A stretch of 64,000 bases of DNA from CBDCCT01 sp965214995 (GCA_965214995.1 CBDCCT010000002.1:1302001-1366000); one strand, 5' to 3'. Numbered from the stretch's first letter, positions 33,716-42,809 are shown. The notes: generated by a model from the letters alone, not told the origin. Made by a program: numbers and translations.

Positions 33716-34102
33716 ATGAACACACCCGAAAATCTCAAGTACAGTGAGACCCACGAGTGGACCCGTAAAGGCGAGGGGGACGTGGTCACGGTCGGCATCA
33801 GCGACTTTGCTCAAGACCAGCTTGGCGACGTGGTCTTTGTCGAACTGCCTAGCAAGGGCAAGACCGTCAAGGCGGGCGACGCGGTGGCGGTGGTGGAGTC
33901 GGTCAAGACCGCCTCGGACATCTATGCGCCCGTGTCGGGCGAGATTACCGAGGTGAACGGCGACCTCGAGACCTCCCCCGAAAAAATCAACGAATCACCC
34001 TACGAGGACGGCTGGCTCTTCAAGATTCGCTCGAGCGACGCGGGCGAGTTGGAAGGGCTGCTCGACGCGGACACATACCAAAAAACCGCGGAGGCGGGAT
34101 GA
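33716..34102 (+). CDS. gcvH: Glycine cleavage system H protein
   Basis: A 128-residue lipoyl carrier that shuttles the aminomethyl intermediate between P, T and L proteins. The lipoylation site is the Lys in VESVKTASDIYAPVSG, and the YSETHEWTR start and ESPYEDGWL end are typical. An AAAGGAG precedes the ATG. It overlaps gcvPA by 4 nt. Confidence 0.96.
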   Translation: MNTPENLKYSETHEWTRKGEGDVVTVGISDFAQDQLGDVVFVELPSKGKTVKAGDAVAVVESVKTASDIYAPVSGEITEVNGDLETSPEKINESPYEDGWLFKIRSSDAGELEGLLDADTYQKTAEAG

Positions 34103-35442
34103 ACTATCTGCCGCACACACCTGAAGACGTGGCTCGAGCCCTCCAGACCATCGGCGTGGAGACGCTAGACGACCTTTTCAAAGACATGCCCAAGGCGCTG
34201 CGCCGCCCCGAGATGGACCTGCCCGTCGGCTTAGACGAGGTGAGTTTGATGCGGCACCTCAAAGAACTCGCCGCCAAAAATACCGTCCAAGGTCCCAACT
34301 TCTTGGGCGGCGGGCCGCAACGCCACTTCATCCCCTCGGTCACGCCGCACCTAGCGATGCAGAGCGAGTTCGTCACCTCGTATACGCCCTATCAGGCGGA
34401 GGTGGCGCAGGGGATGTTGCAGGCCACCTTTGAGTACCAGACGATGATGTCGGAACTCACTAATCTGCCCGTCTCGAACGCGTCCATGTACGACGGGGCG
34501 AGCGCGGTTGCGGAGGCGGCGCTTTTGGCGCTCCGGCAGACCGGGCGGAACCGGGTGATGGTGTCTCAAGGCGTCCACCCTGAGACGCGTGAGGTTTTAG
34601 CGACTTACTTAAGACCGCTCGAGACCAAGATTGTGGAGGTAGCGCTCGAGGACCTGCTCACGCCCGAGCTAGACGTGTCTGACGATGTTGCTTGCGTCAT
34701 CGTCCAGAATCCCAACTTCTTAGGCTATCTCGAAGCCATGCCCCGTTTTGCCGAGGCGGCGCACGCGGGCGGAGCACTCTTCATCGCGGTGGTGGACCCG
34801 CTCTCGCTGGCGCTGCTCAAGGCTCCCGGCGACTACGGGGCCGACATCGCGGTGGGCGACGGGCAGACGGTGGGCAATCCGGTCAACTTTGGCGGCCCCA
34901 GCTTCGGCTTTATGGTCGTGACTGAAGCTTTGTTGCGGCAGCTTCCGGGGCGCATCGTCGGGCAGACCACCGACGTGGAGGGCAAGCGCGCGTTTGTGCT
35001 TACCCTCCAGGCCAGGGAGCAGCACATCCGGCGCTCGAAGGCCAAATCCAATATCTGCTCGAACCATCAGCTCGCCGCGCTCATGGCGGCGGTGAACTTG
35101 TCAGCGCTGGGGCCGCAGGGTTTGCGAGAGGTCGCCACGGCGAGCGTCGGGAACACGCACAAATTAGCCGACGCGCTTGACAGTGCAGGCTTTGAGGTCT
35201 TGGCAACTCCGCACTTCTTTAACGAATTCGTGATGCGCTCGCCCCTCCCGGCGGCGGCGCTCCGCAAGGCGTTGGCCGGGCGCGGGATTCACGCGGGCGT
35301 GCCCGTGCCCGCGTCCTATGGTCTCGGCGACGCGGTTCTCCTTTCCGCAACCGAATTGACCACAGAAGCTGACATAGGCGCCCTCGTCACCGCGCTTAAA
35401 ATTGAACGCAGCGCCCGCCCGTTGGAGGCCGTTCATGGCTGA
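34099..35442 (+). CDS. gcvPA: Glycine dehydrogenase (decarboxylating) subunit 1
   Basis: A 447-residue alpha subunit of the split P protein, which decarboxylates glycine with PLP. NYLPHTPEDVARALQTIGVETLDDLF is the standard start, and FLGGGPQRHFIPSVT with YTPYQAEVAQGMLQATFEYQ are conserved. The split form is usual in Gram-positive bacteria and Thermus/Deinococcus. It overlaps gcvPB by 8 nt. Confidence 0.96.
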   Translation: MNYLPHTPEDVARALQTIGVETLDDLFKDMPKALRRPEMDLPVGLDEVSLMRHLKELAAKNTVQGPNFLGGGPQRHFIPSVTPHLAMQSEFVTSYTPYQAEVAQGMLQATFEYQTMMSELTNLPVSNASMYDGASAVAEAALLALRQTGRNRVMVSQGVHPETREVLATYLRPLETKIVEVALEDLLTPELDVSDDVACVIVQNPNFLGYLEAMPRFAEAAHAGGALFIAVVDPLSLALLKAPGDYGADIAVGDGQTVGNPVNFGGPSFGFMVVTEALLRQLPGRIVGQTTDVEGKRAFVLTLQAREQHIRRSKAKSNICSNHQLAALMAAVNLSALGPQGLREVATASVGNTHKLADALDSAGFEVLATPHFFNEFVMRSPLPAAALRKALAGRGIHAGVPVPASYGLGDAVLLSATELTTEADIGALVTALKIERSARPLEAVHG

Positions 35443-36916
35443 CGTGTTGACCAAACCCGCTGAGACTGTGCAGGACACAAAAGACTTCCCGCTCATCTTC
35501 GAGCGTTCCAGAAGAGGCCGCCGCGCCGCCCGTCCACCCGAACCCAAAGAGGTAGATGTGGCGGCGCTTTTGGGAGAAGAGAACCTGCGGGACGCGCCCC
35601 CACGCCTTCCCGAGGTGTCGGAACTCGAGCTCGTCCGGCACTACACCGGACTCGCGCACCGGCAGTTCTCGATTGACGGCAACCCCTACCCGCTGGGAAG
35701 TTGCACCATGAAGTACAACCCCAAGGTCAACGAGGAGGCGGCCAAGCTTTTTGACGAGCTTCACCCCTACCAGGACCCGGACACGGTACAGGGCGCGTTA
35801 GAGCTCCTTTACAACCTCCAGCACGCTCTTGGTGAAATCACCGGCATGGACGCGGTCAGCCTCCAGCCCGCGGCGGGCGCGCACGGTGAGCTCACGGGCA
35901 TCCTCATCATCCGCGCTTTTCACGAAGCCAACGGTGAAGACGCGCAGCGCCGCGTGGTCATTGTGCCCGACGCGGCGCACGGCACGAACCCCGCCACCGC
36001 CGCGATGGTCGGCTATGACGTGGTGGAGGTGCCGACGGGCGAGAACGGCGAGGTGGACTTGGACGCCTTTAAGGAGGCGCTCGGCCCGCACGTCGCCGCG
36101 GTGATGCTCACCAATCCCAACACGCTGGGGCTTTTCGAGACGAACATTTTAGAGATTGCACGCCTCGCGCACGAGGTCGGCGCGCAACTTTATTACGACG
36201 GGGCCAACACCAACGCCATTGTTGGCCGCGCCCGGCCCGGCGACATGGGTTTTGACGTGGTGCATTTGAACCTCCACAAAACCTTTACGACACCCCACGG
36301 CGGCGGCGGTCCCGGCACCGGACCCGTGGGCGTCAAGGCGCACCTGCGCGACTTTCTGCCCGCGCCTCTTATCAAACGTGAGGGCGAACGCTTCGATTTC
36401 GACTACGACCTGCCCCGCTCGATTGGACGGATGCGCTCCTTTTACGGCAACTTCGGCAACCTGGTACGCGCCTACACCTACATCCGGGCGCTTGGTAAAG
36501 AGGGGCTTATCGGCGTCTCAACGATGGCGGTCCTTAACGCCAACTACCTGCGGGTCAAGATGCAAGAAGCCGGTTTCAACATCGCTTTCGACAGGCTCAA
36601 CATGCACGAGTTCGTCGCGCAGCCGCCCAAGGGGCTCAAAACGCTCGATATCGCCAAGGCGATGCTCGACTACGGCGTCCACCCGATGACGATGTATTTC
36701 CCCTTAGTCGTCAAAGAAGCGATGATGGTCGAGCCCACCGAGACGGAGTCGCTCGAGACCTTAGACGCCTACGCAGACGTTCTCATTGACATCTTGAAAC
36801 GCGCGCAAGAAGACCCCGACTTTCTCGAGAACGCTCCCTACACCACCCCGGTACGCCGCTTAGACGAAGTGAGCGCCGCGCGTAAGCCCGTGTTGCGTTA
36901 CGCTCCGGACCGTTGA
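35435..36916 (+). CDS. gcvPB: Glycine dehydrogenase (decarboxylating) subunit 2
   Basis: A 493-residue PLP-bearing subunit of the P protein. The Lys that binds PLP lies in VVHLNLHKTFTTPHGGGG; PLGSCTMKYNPK near residue 72 is another hallmark. The start at ATG 35435 overlaps the end of gcvPA (ATGGCTGA) and removes a 11-residue extension from an upstream ATG. No dihydrolipoamide dehydrogenase (L protein) gene is seen here; it is usually shared with other complexes. Confidence 0.96.
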   Translation: MADVLTKPAETVQDTKDFPLIFERSRRGRRAARPPEPKEVDVAALLGEENLRDAPPRLPEVSELELVRHYTGLAHRQFSIDGNPYPLGSCTMKYNPKVNEEAAKLFDELHPYQDPDTVQGALELLYNLQHALGEITGMDAVSLQPAAGAHGELTGILIIRAFHEANGEDAQRRVVIVPDAAHGTNPATAAMVGYDVVEVPTGENGEVDLDAFKEALGPHVAAVMLTNPNTLGLFETNILEIARLAHEVGAQLYYDGANTNAIVGRARPGDMGFDVVHLNLHKTFTTPHGGGGPGTGPVGVKAHLRDFLPAPLIKREGERFDFDYDLPRSIGRMRSFYGNFGNLVRAYTYIRALGKEGLIGVSTMAVLNANYLRVKMQEAGFNIAFDRLNMHEFVAQPPKGLKTLDIAKAMLDYGVHPMTMYFPLVVKEAMMVEPTETESLETLDAYADVLIDILKRAQEDPDFLENAPYTTPVRRLDEVSAARKPVLRYAPDR

Positions 36917-37719
36917 CGCTGCTTTTGGCACTCTGGACCGCTTTCGGGGGCTGGCTGCTCCCGCTCGAGAACCGCCTCGTCTTTTTCGGCGCGCGCCCCG
37001 AGTCGCGTACGCTCACCGCCACGCCCGCCGACTTCGGGCTCGAATATGAACGCCTTGATTTGACGACCTCGGACGGCGTGAAACTGATGGCCTGGGCACT
37101 CCCCCACGCTGAAACCGCGCCCTGGCTCCTCTATTTTCACGGCAACGGCGGGAACGTTTCGACCTATCTGTCGTTCACAAGCGCTTTACACAATCTCGGC
37201 TTTAACGTGCTGATGCTCGAGTACCGCGGCTACGGCGAGAGCGAGGGCGTCGCCAGCGAGACGGGGCTTTTCGAGGACGCGCTTACCGCTTACCGGTACT
37301 TGATTGAGCGGGGCGTCCCCCCGGAGCACATCGGGCTGTACGGTTTCTCGCTCGGCTCGGGGGTCGCGGTCGATTTGGCGAGCGAGGTGGAGGTGGGCGC
37401 GCTCGTCGTTGAGGCGGGTTACACCTCCATCCCCGACGTGGCTAGGGAGCTCTACCGGGTGGTGCCGCGTTTCCTGCTGCAAAACCGCTTCGATTCACTG
37501 GGCAAGATCGCGCGGGTGGACGCGCCCGTCCTCTTTATCCACTCCCCGACGGACCGGACGGTGCCTTTTGCGCAAGGCCGAATGCTTTACGCGCTCGCCA
37601 AGGAGCCAAAAGCGTTCGTGAGGATGCAGGGCGGGCACACCGAACTGCTCAACGGTACGCCTGACCGGGAGGTGCTGGGGGAGATTGGGGGGTTTCTCGA
37701 GCGCTATCTAAACCAGTAA
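36913..37719 (+). CDS. Membrane-anchored alpha/beta hydrolase (BEM46/ABHD17-like)
   Basis: A 268-residue serine hydrolase with an N-terminal hydrophobic anchor (LLLALWTAFGGWLLPL). The oxyanion strand LYFHGNGGNVSTY, nucleophile elbow GFSLGSG, Asp in IHSPTDRTVPF and His in QGGHTELL form a complete catalytic set. The family includes palmitoyl-protein and lipid esterases; the substrate is unknown. The TTG start overlaps the gcvPB stop, so it is the last gene of the glycine operon by position, though not by known function. A long perfect hairpin follows. Confidence 0.82.
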   Translation: MTLLLALWTAFGGWLLPLENRLVFFGARPESRTLTATPADFGLEYERLDLTTSDGVKLMAWALPHAETAPWLLYFHGNGGNVSTYLSFTSALHNLGFNVLMLEYRGYGESEGVASETGLFEDALTAYRYLIERGVPPEHIGLYGFSLGSGVAVDLASEVEVGALVVEAGYTSIPDVARELYRVVPRFLLQNRFDSLGKIARVDAPVLFIHSPTDRTVPFAQGRMLYALAKEPKAFVRMQGGHTELLNGTPDREVLGEIGGFLERYLNQ

Positions 37720-37732
37720 AACGGAACAAAAA

Positions 37733-37760
37733 GGGCGCGGCGGTTCGAACCGCCGCGCCC
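37733..37760. terminator. Bidirectional terminator: perfect 28-nt palindrome
   Basis: A 12-bp stem GGGCGCGGCGGT, loop TCGA and its exact complement, preceded by an A run on the plus strand. It lies between the convergent hydrolase and Fe-S carrier genes. There is no good T run on the plus side; the A run serves the minus-strand gene as its T run. Confidence 0.75.
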
Positions 37761-37781
37761 CAGCGCTTACCTTGTTTAAAG

Positions 37782-38174
37782 CTAGTGACAGCTGGCAGAC
37801 TCTCCGTCGGGCGCGGCTCTGCCGTCCGTCCGGAACGAGCTGCCGCAGCCGCACGCGCTCGTGGCGTTGGGGTTGTTGACGCTAAAACCGCCGCCCATCA
37901 TGTTCTCGACATAATCGACCTCGGAACCCCTGAGCAGGGGCAAACTCATCTTGTCCACCACGATGCGCACGCCGCGGTCTTCAAAAAGGTTGTCGTCTTC
38001 TAACATGCGGTCGTCAATCGCCATCCCGTACGAGTAGCCGCTACAGCCACCCGACTTGATGAACACGCGGATGGCCGCGCCCTCTTTGCCGTGCGCCGAG
38101 AGCAGTTCGGTCGCCTTTCTCGCCGCCGCTTCCGTTACCGTCATGTCTCTCTTTTCGTTTTGCACTGCTTGCAT
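37782..38174 (-). CDS. A-type iron-sulfur cluster carrier (ErpA/IscA family)
   Basis: A 130-residue carrier that delivers Fe-S clusters to apoproteins. The three conserved cysteines are in IKSGGCSGYSYG and in the CGCG of TSACGCGSSF. The C-terminal tail of about 20 residues after CGCG, with one more Cys, is longer than usual. A TATAGGAGG lies before the first ATG. Repeat copy 3 begins just upstream, so the repeat may influence its expression. Confidence 0.92.
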   Translation of the reverse strand: MQAVQNEKRDMTVTEAAARKATELLSAHGKEGAAIRVFIKSGGCSGYSYGMAIDDRMLEDDNLFEDRGVRIVVDKMSLPLLRGSEVDYVENMMGGGFSVNNPNATSACGCGSSFRTDGRAAPDGESASCH

Positions 38175-38194
38175 GTGCAGCCTCCTATAGCAGG

Positions 38195-38300
38195 TAGCAT
38201 CTGGTTTGAGGGAGATGCAGTCTGAAAATCACTGTGTAAGTAGTTTCAGAGACGTTCTTGCGCTTAAGCACCCTCAGTTTTTATGCAAACCGCTGTAAAG
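38195..38300 (+). repeat. Dispersed ~110-bp repeat, copy 3
   Basis: Runs from TAGCATCTGGTTTGAGGGAG to ATGCAAACCGCTGTAAAG. It shares a nearly identical 50-bp right half with copy 2 and both ends with copy 1. Confidence 0.75.
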
Positions 38301-38427
38301 CGTAAGACGCTTTTATTATTTATAGCACGGCGGAGACGCGCCCAAAGTAGACTGACACACTCGGCCCGGGCCCTTATCAACCGCACAAGCGAATTCACCC
38401 CGCACTGAGCCCTATGCTGTAATACGT

Positions 38428-39669
38428 TCAACGGCTTTCGGTGTCGGTGCGGCGCTCGAGCCATCTCAAGACGCTCGAGGCCCCCAGGGTGAGCGCGATG
38501 TAAATAATGGCGGCAGTATTATAAGGAGGTATATTGTTAAGTCTCGCCGTACCAAACTCCTGCGCTGAGCGAAAGATATCGCGTGTACCGATAACCGAAA
38601 CGAGCGCTGTGTCCTTAAACATAGCAATGAACTCGTTGCCAAGCGGAGGTATAATAATTTTAAGCGCTTGAGGTAAAATGATGAAGCGAGAGACTTGCTG
38701 ACCAGATAAGCCGAGGGCCTTGGCCGCTTCACGCTGCCCTTTGGGTACAGCCTGAATGCCTGCTCGAAAGATTTCTGCCATGAATGCAGCGTAGGCAAAA
38801 CCAACCGCCAAGGTACCTCGCTGCAAATTACGCAAAAAGCGGTTGTCAGGCTCGAGGAGCAGCCCTAAACGTCCTAGTTCACCTGGTAAAACTAAACCGA
38901 TAAAAACGATGAGCACAATCATGGGGATGCCGCGCACGATGTCGATATAGAGTTCGGCGAAGATGGCTAGCGGGTGCTCGCCGCTCTGCCAGCTCGCAAA
39001 GGTCAGCAGCAAGATGATAACGCTTAGCGCCCACCCGAAGGCGATGAGGTTGCGCCTCGAGGTCGGCAACACCGAAGCTTCCCACAGCACGAGCGCGCCC
39101 TCCGGCACCACCTCGCGCGGCACGAGCGCGCCCGTGTAGGTTCCCGAGGCCACGCGGTCCAAAGCGGCCTGAGCGTCCGGCACCGCCCGAAAAGAGCGCT
39201 CCGGCGCGCCCTCTTCATAGGTGCCTTCACGCACCGCGTCGCTTAGCGCGTTGGGCGTGCCGCTGACAATGGCGACCGTGCCCTCCGCCTCGCCGATGAG
39301 CACGTACTCGTGACGCGGCAGGAGCAAAAGCGCCCCGGCCGCCGCGCCAAAGAACAAGCCGACAACAAGAAAGGCGAGAACGCTGCGCGGCCCTCCCTCC
39401 AAAAACTGCAAGCCCGCGATCACCAAGCCCCAGACAAACGCGAGCGTGTAAGCTGTCAGCGTGAGCGTCACGGTCATGGCGATGCCGGGCAGAATAAAGC
39501 GCAGCGCGTCTTGATAGGTGTCGTTAAAGATGAAAAGGTAGATGAAGAGCGGCAGAAGCGCCAAGAGAACGAGATAACTGGGCTTGATGCGGCCCAGCAG
39601 CCTGTCGTAAGGGCGTGTCAGCCCCGTTTGCACGCCTTCCGAGAGGTCGGGTTTGGAAGAGGTTGACAT
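38428..39669 (-). CDS. Amino-acid ABC transporter permease with extra soluble insert
   Basis: A 413-residue membrane protein. The C-terminal half is a standard His/Glu/Gln-type permease with the ATPase-contact EAA loop (QREAAKALGLSGQQVSRFIILPQALKIIIPPLGNE). The N-terminal half has additional helices and then, at about residues 115-205, a hydrophilic segment resembling a fragment of a solute-binding protein (DAQAALDRVASGTYTGALV). This insert is unusual for the family. The start is ATG 39669, with TAGACT 5 nt upstream. The matching solute-binding gene lies upstream; no ATPase gene is adjacent. Confidence 0.85.
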   Translation of the reverse strand: MSTSSKPDLSEGVQTGLTRPYDRLLGRIKPSYLVLLALLPLFIYLFIFNDTYQDALRFILPGIAMTVTLTLTAYTLAFVWGLVIAGLQFLEGGPRSVLAFLVVGLFFGAAAGALLLLPRHEYVLIGEAEGTVAIVSGTPNALSDAVREGTYEEGAPERSFRAVPDAQAALDRVASGTYTGALVPREVVPEGALVLWEASVLPTSRRNLIAFGWALSVIILLLTFASWQSGEHPLAIFAELYIDIVRGIPMIVLIVFIGLVLPGELGRLGLLLEPDNRFLRNLQRGTLAVGFAYAAFMAEIFRAGIQAVPKGQREAAKALGLSGQQVSRFIILPQALKIIIPPLGNEFIAMFKDTALVSVIGTRDIFRSAQEFGTARLNNIPPYNTAAIIYIALTLGASSVLRWLERRTDTESR

Positions 39670-39674
39670 ACAGA

Positions 39675-39680
39675 AGTCTA
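39675..39680 (-). promoter_or_regulatory. -10 box TAGACT of permease gene, leaderless layout
   Basis: On the minus strand TAGACT is followed by 5 nt and the ATG at 39669. Confidence 0.5.
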
Positions 39681-39701
39681 CCCGAGTTGGTTGCAAAAGA
39701 G

Positions 39702-39730
39702 AAACGCCCTACTTTAAGCGTAGGGCGTTT
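39702..39730 (-). terminator. Hairpin between solute-binding protein and permease genes
   Basis: AAACGCCCTAC (39702-39712) pairs with GTAGGGCGTTT (39720-39730), with a U-rich end on the minus strand. It likely limits read-through so that the binding protein is made in excess, with the permease also using its own promoter. Confidence 0.8.
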
Positions 39731-39744
39731 CTGAGTCCTTTGGT

Positions 39745-40527
39745 TTACTGGCTGCTCTCGGCGTCACCGAGGTTGTACTGGGCACGAAGCTCGTCCAGGG
39801 TTCCGTCCTCCTGAATCATGTCGAGACCCGCGTTAAAGGCGTCAATCAGCTCATCGCCCTCTTGGAACACAAAGCCCAACGGCTCGCCGTCGGAGAGTCC
39901 GCGGATATTGACTACGAGGTCGCCCGCGTACTGATCTTCAAACTCCGCCGCGGTGATGTCGTCTAAGATAACGCCGTCCACGTCGCCCTGAAGAAGCGCT
40001 TGCACGGCGCTGTTGAAGTCGTTATAAGAGACGGTGCGGTCTTCGCCGACGAGCTCGAGCGCCAGATTATAGTTCGTCGTGCCGAGCTGCGAGCCGAGCA
40101 AAAGTTCGCTGTCTTCGGCGGTGAAATCTTCGGCGGTCAGCGCTTCGTTTTCGGTGGTGGTGGCGATAGCCTGCTGAACAAAAATGTACGGGTCGCTAAA
40201 GTCCGCCGTCTCGTCGCGTTCGTCGGTGATGGTCACGCCCGAAGCAATCATGTCGAAGTCTTGAAAGGTTCCCGCGCCAATAGCCGCGACGAGGCCGTCC
40301 CAGGCGTAGGTCTGGAAGTCCGCTTCGCAATTGATGCGCTCGCAGACGGCGTTGACCACGTCCACGTCGAAACCGACGATCTCGCCCGCGTCGTTGACCG
40401 TCTCGAAAGGCGGGTACGTCGTGTCCGAGCCGACGATGATGACCTGCCCGCCCAAATCCGGCGCGTCCTGGGCGGTGGCGAGGAGGGGAACGAAAGCGAG
40501 GGCGAGGATAATGAACAATCTTTTCAT
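39745..40527 (-). CDS. Amino-acid ABC transporter solute-binding protein
   Basis: A 260-residue periplasmic binding protein, family 3, for polar amino acids. A signal peptide ends in TAQDA near residue 20. IIVGSDTTYPPFETVNDAGEIVGFDVDVVNA is the typical first lobe, with GVTITDERDETADFSDPY following. The high acidic content suggests adaptation to an acidic-protein or salty milieu. An AAAGGAG precedes the ATG. Confidence 0.9.
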   Translation of the reverse strand: MKRLFIILALAFVPLLATAQDAPDLGGQVIIVGSDTTYPPFETVNDAGEIVGFDVDVVNAVCERINCEADFQTYAWDGLVAAIGAGTFQDFDMIASGVTITDERDETADFSDPYIFVQQAIATTTENEALTAEDFTAEDSELLLGSQLGTTNYNLALELVGEDRTVSYNDFNSAVQALLQGDVDGVILDDITAAEFEDQYAGDLVVNIRGLSDGEPLGFVFQEGDELIDAFNAGLDMIQEDGTLDELRAQYNLGDAESSQ

Positions 40528-40880
40528 GCAGTTCTCCTTTTTGGGGTTCAGTAACGGAATGCTCTCAAACCGTACACACTTAAACCTTCAAACCTCTTCT
40601 GTGAAGTTCTTCACGTTAAAGCATACCCGAGGGTGCGCGGGGAGCGCAAGGGGAACCGTTCACCCGTTCTTTAGGTTTGGGAAAAGTACGAGGTCAGTCT
40701 CACATGCGTCACAGCTCGAGCGCCTAAACTGTGCTTTAATTGTACTGGGTATAAAATTTTTAGGACGTTCAAAAAGACGGTCCCGATGTCCGGTAAGTGG
40801 TTCGGTAAATAGTCCGGTAAATGGCGTTTTAGCAACAGGTCTCGGCAACAGGTTCTAGTGCAGAGTTAGGAGCATTCCCA
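40528..40880. other. Intergenic region with two sets of short tandem repeats
   Basis: No gene seen. It holds a 3 x 12-bp repeat (40789-40824) and a 2 x 13-bp repeat (40831-40856) immediately upstream of the acyl-CoA synthetase gene, and an A/T-rich stretch around 40735-40765 with a TATAAA hexamer that may be a promoter. Confidence 0.5.
40789..40856. repeat. Adjacent 12-bp (x3) and 13-bp (x2) tandem repeats
   Basis: TCCGGTAAGTGG, TTCGGTAAATAG and TCCGGTAAATGG lie at 40789-40824, and AGCAACAGGTCTC with GGCAACAGGTTCT at 40831-40856. They are 25 nt or more upstream of the start codon at 40881 and could be operator iterons or replication-slippage products. Confidence 0.75.
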
Positions 40881-42809
40881 ATGACGATGGCGCGAAACCC
40901 AGAACGCTCAGCCGTGCCCAACACGAGAGCCGTGCCTCACAAGCAAAAGGTTTATACCGCGCCCCCGGACAGCGGCGAGGCGGTGCTCGGGCGCACGCTG
41001 CCCTCGCTTCTCAATGAGGCGTGCGAGAAGTGGCCCAATCCAAAGGCGCTCAACGAGCGTGCTGAGGGCGGATGGCGGTCTTTATCCACCGAAGACTTTA
41101 GGCGTCAGGCGCAAGAGGCGGCCTTGGGTCTGCTCGAGCTCGGCCTAAAGCGCGGCGACCGTGTGCTCTTCTACACCCACAGCGACCTGTCGTTCTGCGG
41201 GCCCGACATGGCCTGCCTCAGCGCCGGGCTCGTGAGCGTGCCTCTTTACCTGACGCATTCGGAAGGGGCCATTCGTCATATTCTCGAAGAGGCAGAAGCC
41301 AAAGCGTTAGTCGTTTCCGACGAGACGCTTTTCGAGGAGATTGAACCCTTGCTGGACGCGGCGCGGGGGCTGGAAACCGTTGTGCTGATGCGTCCTACGG
41401 ACGGGGTTGCTAGAACAGAGACTCTCGAGCCGAACCTCGTCACCTGGGAAAGTGTACGCGAGCGGGGACGCGCAGCCCACAAAGACGTTGCGGAGGCCGC
41501 CGCGCGTCTCGAGGCGCTCCTCTCCCCCGCCGACTTGGCGACGCTCATCTACACCTCCGGCACCACGGGGCGGCCCAAGGGCGTGATGCTTTCCCACGAA
41601 AACTTGAGCTACAACGCGCTCACCGCCTTTTCGGGTTTGCCGGAGATAAAGCCAGGCGAGGAGGTGGCGCTTTCTTTCTTGCCCCTCACGCACGTGTTCG
41701 CTAGGGCGCTCCACTACGGCTACGTGCAGCGCGGGGTGGCGGTCTATTTCGGCACGCCCGACAGCCTCCGCGAGGATTTTAAGGAGGTCAAGCCGACGCT
41801 CTTCGCCTCGGTGCCGCGCGTGTTGGAAAAAGCGTACGAACGCATCCTGGCCGCGGGCGAGGCATTGACCGGGGTCAAGCGGGGGCTTTTCGACTGGGCC
41901 TTGGAGCTTGCCAAGGCGTACGACGTGACGCGCGAACCCGCCGGGCGCTACGCCTGGCAGCTCCGGCTGGCCGACCGGCTCGTCTTGTCCAAGTGGCGCG
42001 AGGCGTTGGGGGGCCGGGTACGCTTTGTGATTGTGGGAGGCGCGGCCTTGCGCGGCGACCTCGTCAACCTGTTCGGCGCGGCCAAGGTGAACGTGTTGCA
42101 GGGCTACGGCCTCACCGAGACGAGCCCGGTCATCACCTACAACCGCCCCAACCACAACCGCCCCGGCACGGTCGGCGTGCCCCTGCCCGGCGTCGAGGTG
42201 ACGCTGAACAAAGAGGGCGAAATCCTGACACGCGGCCCGCACGTCATGGGGGGCTACTACAAAAACCCCGACGCGACGGCGAGGGCGGTTGACGCGGAGG
42301 GCTGGTTTCACACGGGCGATTTGGGCGCGTTTACCGACGACGGCTTTCTCACCATCACGGGCCGCGTCAAAAACATGTTCAAGCTCTCGACGGGCAAGTT
42401 TGTCATGCCGCAGCCCTTGGAGGCGAGGCTCGAGGCCGACCCCCTGGCCGAACACGCGCTCGTAGTGGGCGACGGGGAAAAGTACTGCGCCGCCCTCGTT
42501 TTTGTAAACCAAGAAGCTTTGCAAAACGCCGCGCGACGCTGGGGAGAAGATGCCGGACTCGAGGGTGAGAACGTGCGCGCGCACTTTAGAGACCTCATCA
42601 AGGCCGCCAACGCCGAGATGCCCCACTGGTCGCAGGTCAAAAGGGCGGTACTTCTAAGCGAAGACCTCACCATTGACAACGGCATGTTGACGCCCACGCT
42701 CAAAGTGCGCCGCCCCAAGGTTTTAGAAGAATATAAGGCGTATCTTGAAGGAATCTACCGGGGCGCGCCGCAGGGGGAAACGCAGGGCGTGGTGCTCGAG
42801 ATTGACTAG
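40881..42809 (+). CDS. Long-chain acyl-CoA synthetase (AMP-dependent)
   Basis: A 642-residue adenylate-forming ligase that activates fatty acids with ATP and CoA. The P-loop-like motif LIYTSGTTGRPKGVMLSH is near residue 224; GYGLTETSPVITYNRP near 415 and WFHTGDLGAF near 475 are the other core motifs, and a C-terminal Lys region follows (GRVKNMFKLSTGKFV). It resembles the FadD15 type. It lies 27 nt upstream of an acyl-CoA dehydrogenase gene, forming a two-gene fatty-acid catabolism operon. A GGAG precedes the ATG. Confidence 0.93.
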   Translation: MTMARNPERSAVPNTRAVPHKQKVYTAPPDSGEAVLGRTLPSLLNEACEKWPNPKALNERAEGGWRSLSTEDFRRQAQEAALGLLELGLKRGDRVLFYTHSDLSFCGPDMACLSAGLVSVPLYLTHSEGAIRHILEEAEAKALVVSDETLFEEIEPLLDAARGLETVVLMRPTDGVARTETLEPNLVTWESVRERGRAAHKDVAEAAARLEALLSPADLATLIYTSGTTGRPKGVMLSHENLSYNALTAFSGLPEIKPGEEVALSFLPLTHVFARALHYGYVQRGVAVYFGTPDSLREDFKEVKPTLFASVPRVLEKAYERILAAGEALTGVKRGLFDWALELAKAYDVTREPAGRYAWQLRLADRLVLSKWREALGGRVRFVIVGGAALRGDLVNLFGAAKVNVLQGYGLTETSPVITYNRPNHNRPGTVGVPLPGVEVTLNKEGEILTRGPHVMGGYYKNPDATARAVDAEGWFHTGDLGAFTDDGFLTITGRVKNMFKLSTGKFVMPQPLEARLEADPLAEHALVVGDGEKYCAALVFVNQEALQNAARRWGEDAGLEGENVRAHFRDLIKAANAEMPHWSQVKRAVLLSEDLTIDNGMLTPTLKVRRPKVLEEYKAYLEGIYRGAPQGETQGVVLEID

